In this document: positions 61,883 through 64,000 of the stretch, one piece after another
Layout of the letters: each line of letters begins with the position of its first letter
Numbering within the stretch: the stretch's first letter is position 1
Source of the DNA: Butyrivibrio sp. WCD3002
GTDB taxonomy: Bacteria; Bacillota; Clostridia; Lachnospirales; Lachnospiraceae
Reading direction: 5' to 3'
Assembly: GCF_000424265.1 (NCBI RefSeq)
Contig: NZ_AUJO01000002.1
Span: 169,289-233,288 of the forward strand
DNA: 64,000 nt
The notes under the pieces: model-generated
What the model was told of the DNA's origin: nothing
Seen by the model: only the letters and a program-made list of their open reading frames with translations
Database searches by the model: none
Made by a program: the position numbers and the translations under genes

Positions 61883-63913
61883 TTAAACCTTAAATACATT
61901 GATCAGATTCTCAATCTCATCTGAAGAATCAGAAACGGCTGTAGCACTGGAGTCTACGCCCTTGGAGTTCTCAGCCACAAGCTCTGCACTGGATGTAAGA
62001 TGTGTTGCTGTTGCACTTACTTCCTGAGTACTTGCTGACTGTTCCTCCGAGATAGCTGCCATAGAGGTTGCGATCTCATCAACGCTTCCTACCTTGGCTA
62101 TCATCTCTCCTACGATATCGCTGGTCTCATCAAGACTCTTGAAGATTTCTTCAAATGTAGTTCCGGCAGTATTAACAGCGTCCATATTGTTGTTGATTTC
62201 TTCCATGTTATTCTTGGACTTAGTGGAAAGCTCCTCAATCTGAACTGTGATTTCCTTGATGATAGTGGAAATCTGCTGAGTGGAATCAGCACTGTTCTGA
62301 GCAAGCTGTCCGATTTCCTGAGCAACAACCGCAAAGCCTTTTCCTGCTTCACCGGCTCTTGCAGCCTCGATTGAAGCATTCAGTGACAACAGGTTAGTCT
62401 GGCTGGAAATTGAATTGATCATATCAACAATGGAGTTAATCTTCTGTGCAGATTCTCCAACAACTGATACTACATCGTTCATATCTTCCATGGACTTTGC
62501 AATGCCGGTCATGCCGCTTTGAACAACTTCCATATCACGCTGTCCATCTTTTGCCTTTGTGACTAGCGAATCCATGGTATCTCTTGTCTGCTGGCTCTTG
62601 TCGGTAAGATTTGAAACCTCCTGAGCAAGGGTTGTTGCCTGGTTTGCCAGCTCTGTTACTGCATCTGCCATATCGTCCATAGCACCCTGAATCTGTTGCA
62701 TTGCCTTTGACTGCTCATCTGCCTGAATGTTCAGATCACTGGATGCGTTCTTGGAATTAGTCGCTTCTCCGGCCAACTTCTGTGTAACATCCTTCATCTT
62801 TATAAGAGTGTCACGCATCTGAGCAACATAGTCAGACATATTGTTGTTCATCAGACCGATTTCGTTTTCTTTATTTCCTGAGCCCTTCTGAATCTCAACA
62901 GTGAAGTCACCACTGGATATTCTGTTGATGTTATCAGTAAGCTTCTTTACAGGCTTTGCGATCATTGAGTTAATTGCCTGGAACATAATGACTGCCATAA
63001 CAAGTACCATTACGCATGCAAGAACTGCGCTGATCATAATGAATTTATAAAGAGGTGCAAGAACATCACCCACCTTTACAAAGGATGCCAGATAAAAATT
63101 CGTACCGATAACAGGATCAATGGAAACGTAGTAATCTATTCCATCAGTTCCATGTAATGTGAAAATATCATCCCTTCCACCGGATGTGGTTATAGCTGAT
63201 ATCTGCTGAATAAAATCATCATCAGGGTACTCGGAAACATCTTTTCCTATCTGATCTGCAGCAGGTGATGCCACCATTACTGTTCCATCGAACATCATGG
63301 TTGAACCTTTGCCAAGAGGCTTATATGCACTTGCTGTTTCAGAGATTCCTGAAAGAACTATATCGGTTGAAAGTACTGCGGTTCTTCCATCAAGAAGATT
63401 TATCTGTCTTGAGCCGCAAACAACCATTTTTCCCGTTGTCATATCAACAGAAGGTGCGCCGAGTATTATTGACGACTTACCAAGAGCATTTTTATACCAT
63501 TGTCTTGTTGTTGGATCATAATCAGCATCAGGAACCCATCCGCCACCATCATAGAAGTTTTCTGTTCCAACAGCCAAATAAACATCTATAACAACATCAG
63601 GATAAGCAGCCATTCCGGGTTCAAGAGCTCTAAAGTAGGCAGCATCATCTGCGTAAGCACTCTTCTCTAAAACATCACCCAAACTGTTATAGTATGATAC
63701 CATTTCGGACATTTCGCCCGCTATCTCAGCGGCATTTGCCTTTGCTTCCATTGCAAGTCCGTTTGTGGCTTCTTCCACAATAACGTTTTTTGCGTTAATT
63801 CCGATGAAAACAGTTACAATCGCGATAGCCACAATTATCATCGGAATGATAACCACAAGAAGCTGCGCACTAATGTGCTTTGAATTGGGTCTACTAATAT
63901 TCTTATCAGCCAT
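61883..63913 (-). CDS. Methyl-accepting chemotaxis protein with dCache sensor
   Basis: The 676-aa receptor has an N-terminal transmembrane helix (about 17-40), a large extracellular dCache_1 domain (about 45-285), a second helix (about 290-312), a HAMP domain, and the cytoplasmic coiled-coil signalling domain (about 400-676) with hairpin tip [20 protein letters not shown] and [14 protein letters not shown]. The [11 protein letters not shown] segment fits the R-x-W-Y part of amino-acid-binding dCache motifs, but I would not assign a ligand. GGAGG precedes ATG. No che or fla genes are present in the window. Confidence 0.93.
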   Translation of the reverse strand: MADKNISRPNSKHISAQLLVVIIPMIIVAIAIVTVFIGINAKNVIVEEATNGLAMEAKANAAEIAGEMSEMVSYYNSLGDVLEKSAYADDAAYFRALEPGMAAYPDVVIDVYLAVGTENFYDGGGWVPDADYDPTTRQWYKNALGKSSIILGAPSVDMTTGKMVVCGSRQINLLDGRTAVLSTDIVLSGISETASAYKPLGKGSTMMFDGTVMVASPAADQIGKDVSEYPDDDFIQQISAITTSGGRDDIFTLHGTDGIDYYVSIDPVIGTNFYLASFVKVGDVLAPLYKFIMISAVLACVMVLVMAVIMFQAINSMIAKPVKKLTDNINRISSGDFTVEIQKGSGNKENEIGLMNNNMSDYVAQMRDTLIKMKDVTQKLAGEATNSKNASSDLNIQADEQSKAMQQIQGAMDDMADAVTELANQATTLAQEVSNLTDKSQQTRDTMDSLVTKAKDGQRDMEVVQSGMTGIAKSMEDMNDVVSVVGESAQKINSIVDMINSISSQTNLLSLNASIEAARAGEAGKGFAVVAQEIGQLAQNSADSTQQISTIIKEITVQIEELSTKSKNNMEEINNNMDAVNTAGTTFEEIFKSLDETSDIVGEMIAKVGSVDEIATSMAAISEEQSASTQEVSATATHLTSSAELVAENSKGVDSSATAVSDSSDEIENLINVFKV

Positions 63914-63947
63914 AGATATCTACCTCCATAATGATACTTATAGGTAA

Positions 63948-63953
63948 ATTATA
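63948..63953 (-). promoter_or_regulatory. Candidate -10 of the chemoreceptor promoter
   Basis: Minus-strand TATAAT about 35 bases upstream of the ATG. The -35 region is weak (TTTAAC at 16 bases). No sigma-28-type CTAAA-N16-CCGATAT is visible. Confidence 0.4.
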
Positions 63954-64000
63954 CTTTTTTCTCTAAAATGTTAAATTACGATAAAATGAATACTTTATTA

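Noticed and set aside
1..64000. CRISPR array, insertion sequence, prophage or tRNA gene
   Set aside because: No spaced direct repeats, transposase or integrase frames, or cloverleaf-like sequences were recognised.

Overview
The window looks like a chromosomal segment of a strictly anaerobic, fibre- or glycan-foraging member of the Lachnospiraceae (Butyrivibrio/Pseudobutyrivibrio-like; inference). The basis is moderate-to-low GC, strong GGAGG ribosome binding sites, many Lpl-type sugar ABC cassettes with YesM/YesN two-component regulators, several glycoside hydrolases, rubrerythrin plus desulfoferrodoxin, a methyl-accepting chemotaxis protein, and the ASKHA/DUF5716-DUF5717 gene pair that I associate with this family. 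All but one of the 45 genes lie on the minus strand. I found no rRNA, tRNA, IS element, phage gene or CRISPR array.

Layout. 1-5939: a tight four-gene operon of unknown function: a 1193-aa solenoid-like protein, a degenerate Hsp70/actin-fold protein, a TPR-like protein and a gene cut by the window edge. 6053-19209: a carbohydrate-uptake locus with a GH31 glycosidase, a binding lipoprotein, a YesM kinase and a serine hydrolase in one overlapping operon, then two permeases and a second binding lipoprotein, then the YesN/AraC response regulator. 19336-24055: a YknXYZ/MacAB-like efflux operon with two paralogous FtsX-type permeases. 24335-35141: a GH38 alpha-mannosidase, an Opp/Dpp-family five-gene ABC transporter and a GH13 glucosidase. 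35706-41569: an Lpl-type transporter with a GH30 glycosidase and a divergent AraC regulator. 41664-43871: htpG under a perfect CIRCE operator. 43900-47427: an unusual two-sensor, one-regulator signalling operon. 47617-54841: secreted or surface proteins (Big_2, leucine-rich-repeat, beta-helix) with a PrsA-like foldase and an FAD-dependent oxidoreductase. 55003-58855: an SCP2-like protein with a histone-like tail, an isopropylmalate synthase fused to an AraC DNA-binding domain, and the rubrerythrin-desulfoferrodoxin oxidative stress pair. 59140-63913: a DUF2975/HTH/DUF4173 membrane module and a chemoreceptor.

How it works together: three transporters and four glycosidases suggest import of oligosaccharides followed by cytoplasmic hydrolysis, each locus with its own regulator. 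The two Lpl-type cassettes encode no ATPase and probably share one encoded elsewhere. The most unusual items are the LeuA-AraC fusion (a biosynthetic enzyme carrying its own DNA-binding domain), the Hsp70-fold/solenoid operon, and the SCP2 protein with a Lys/Ala-rich tail. Start sites were chosen by ribosome binding site; family assignments come from reading the translated sequences, with no database search.
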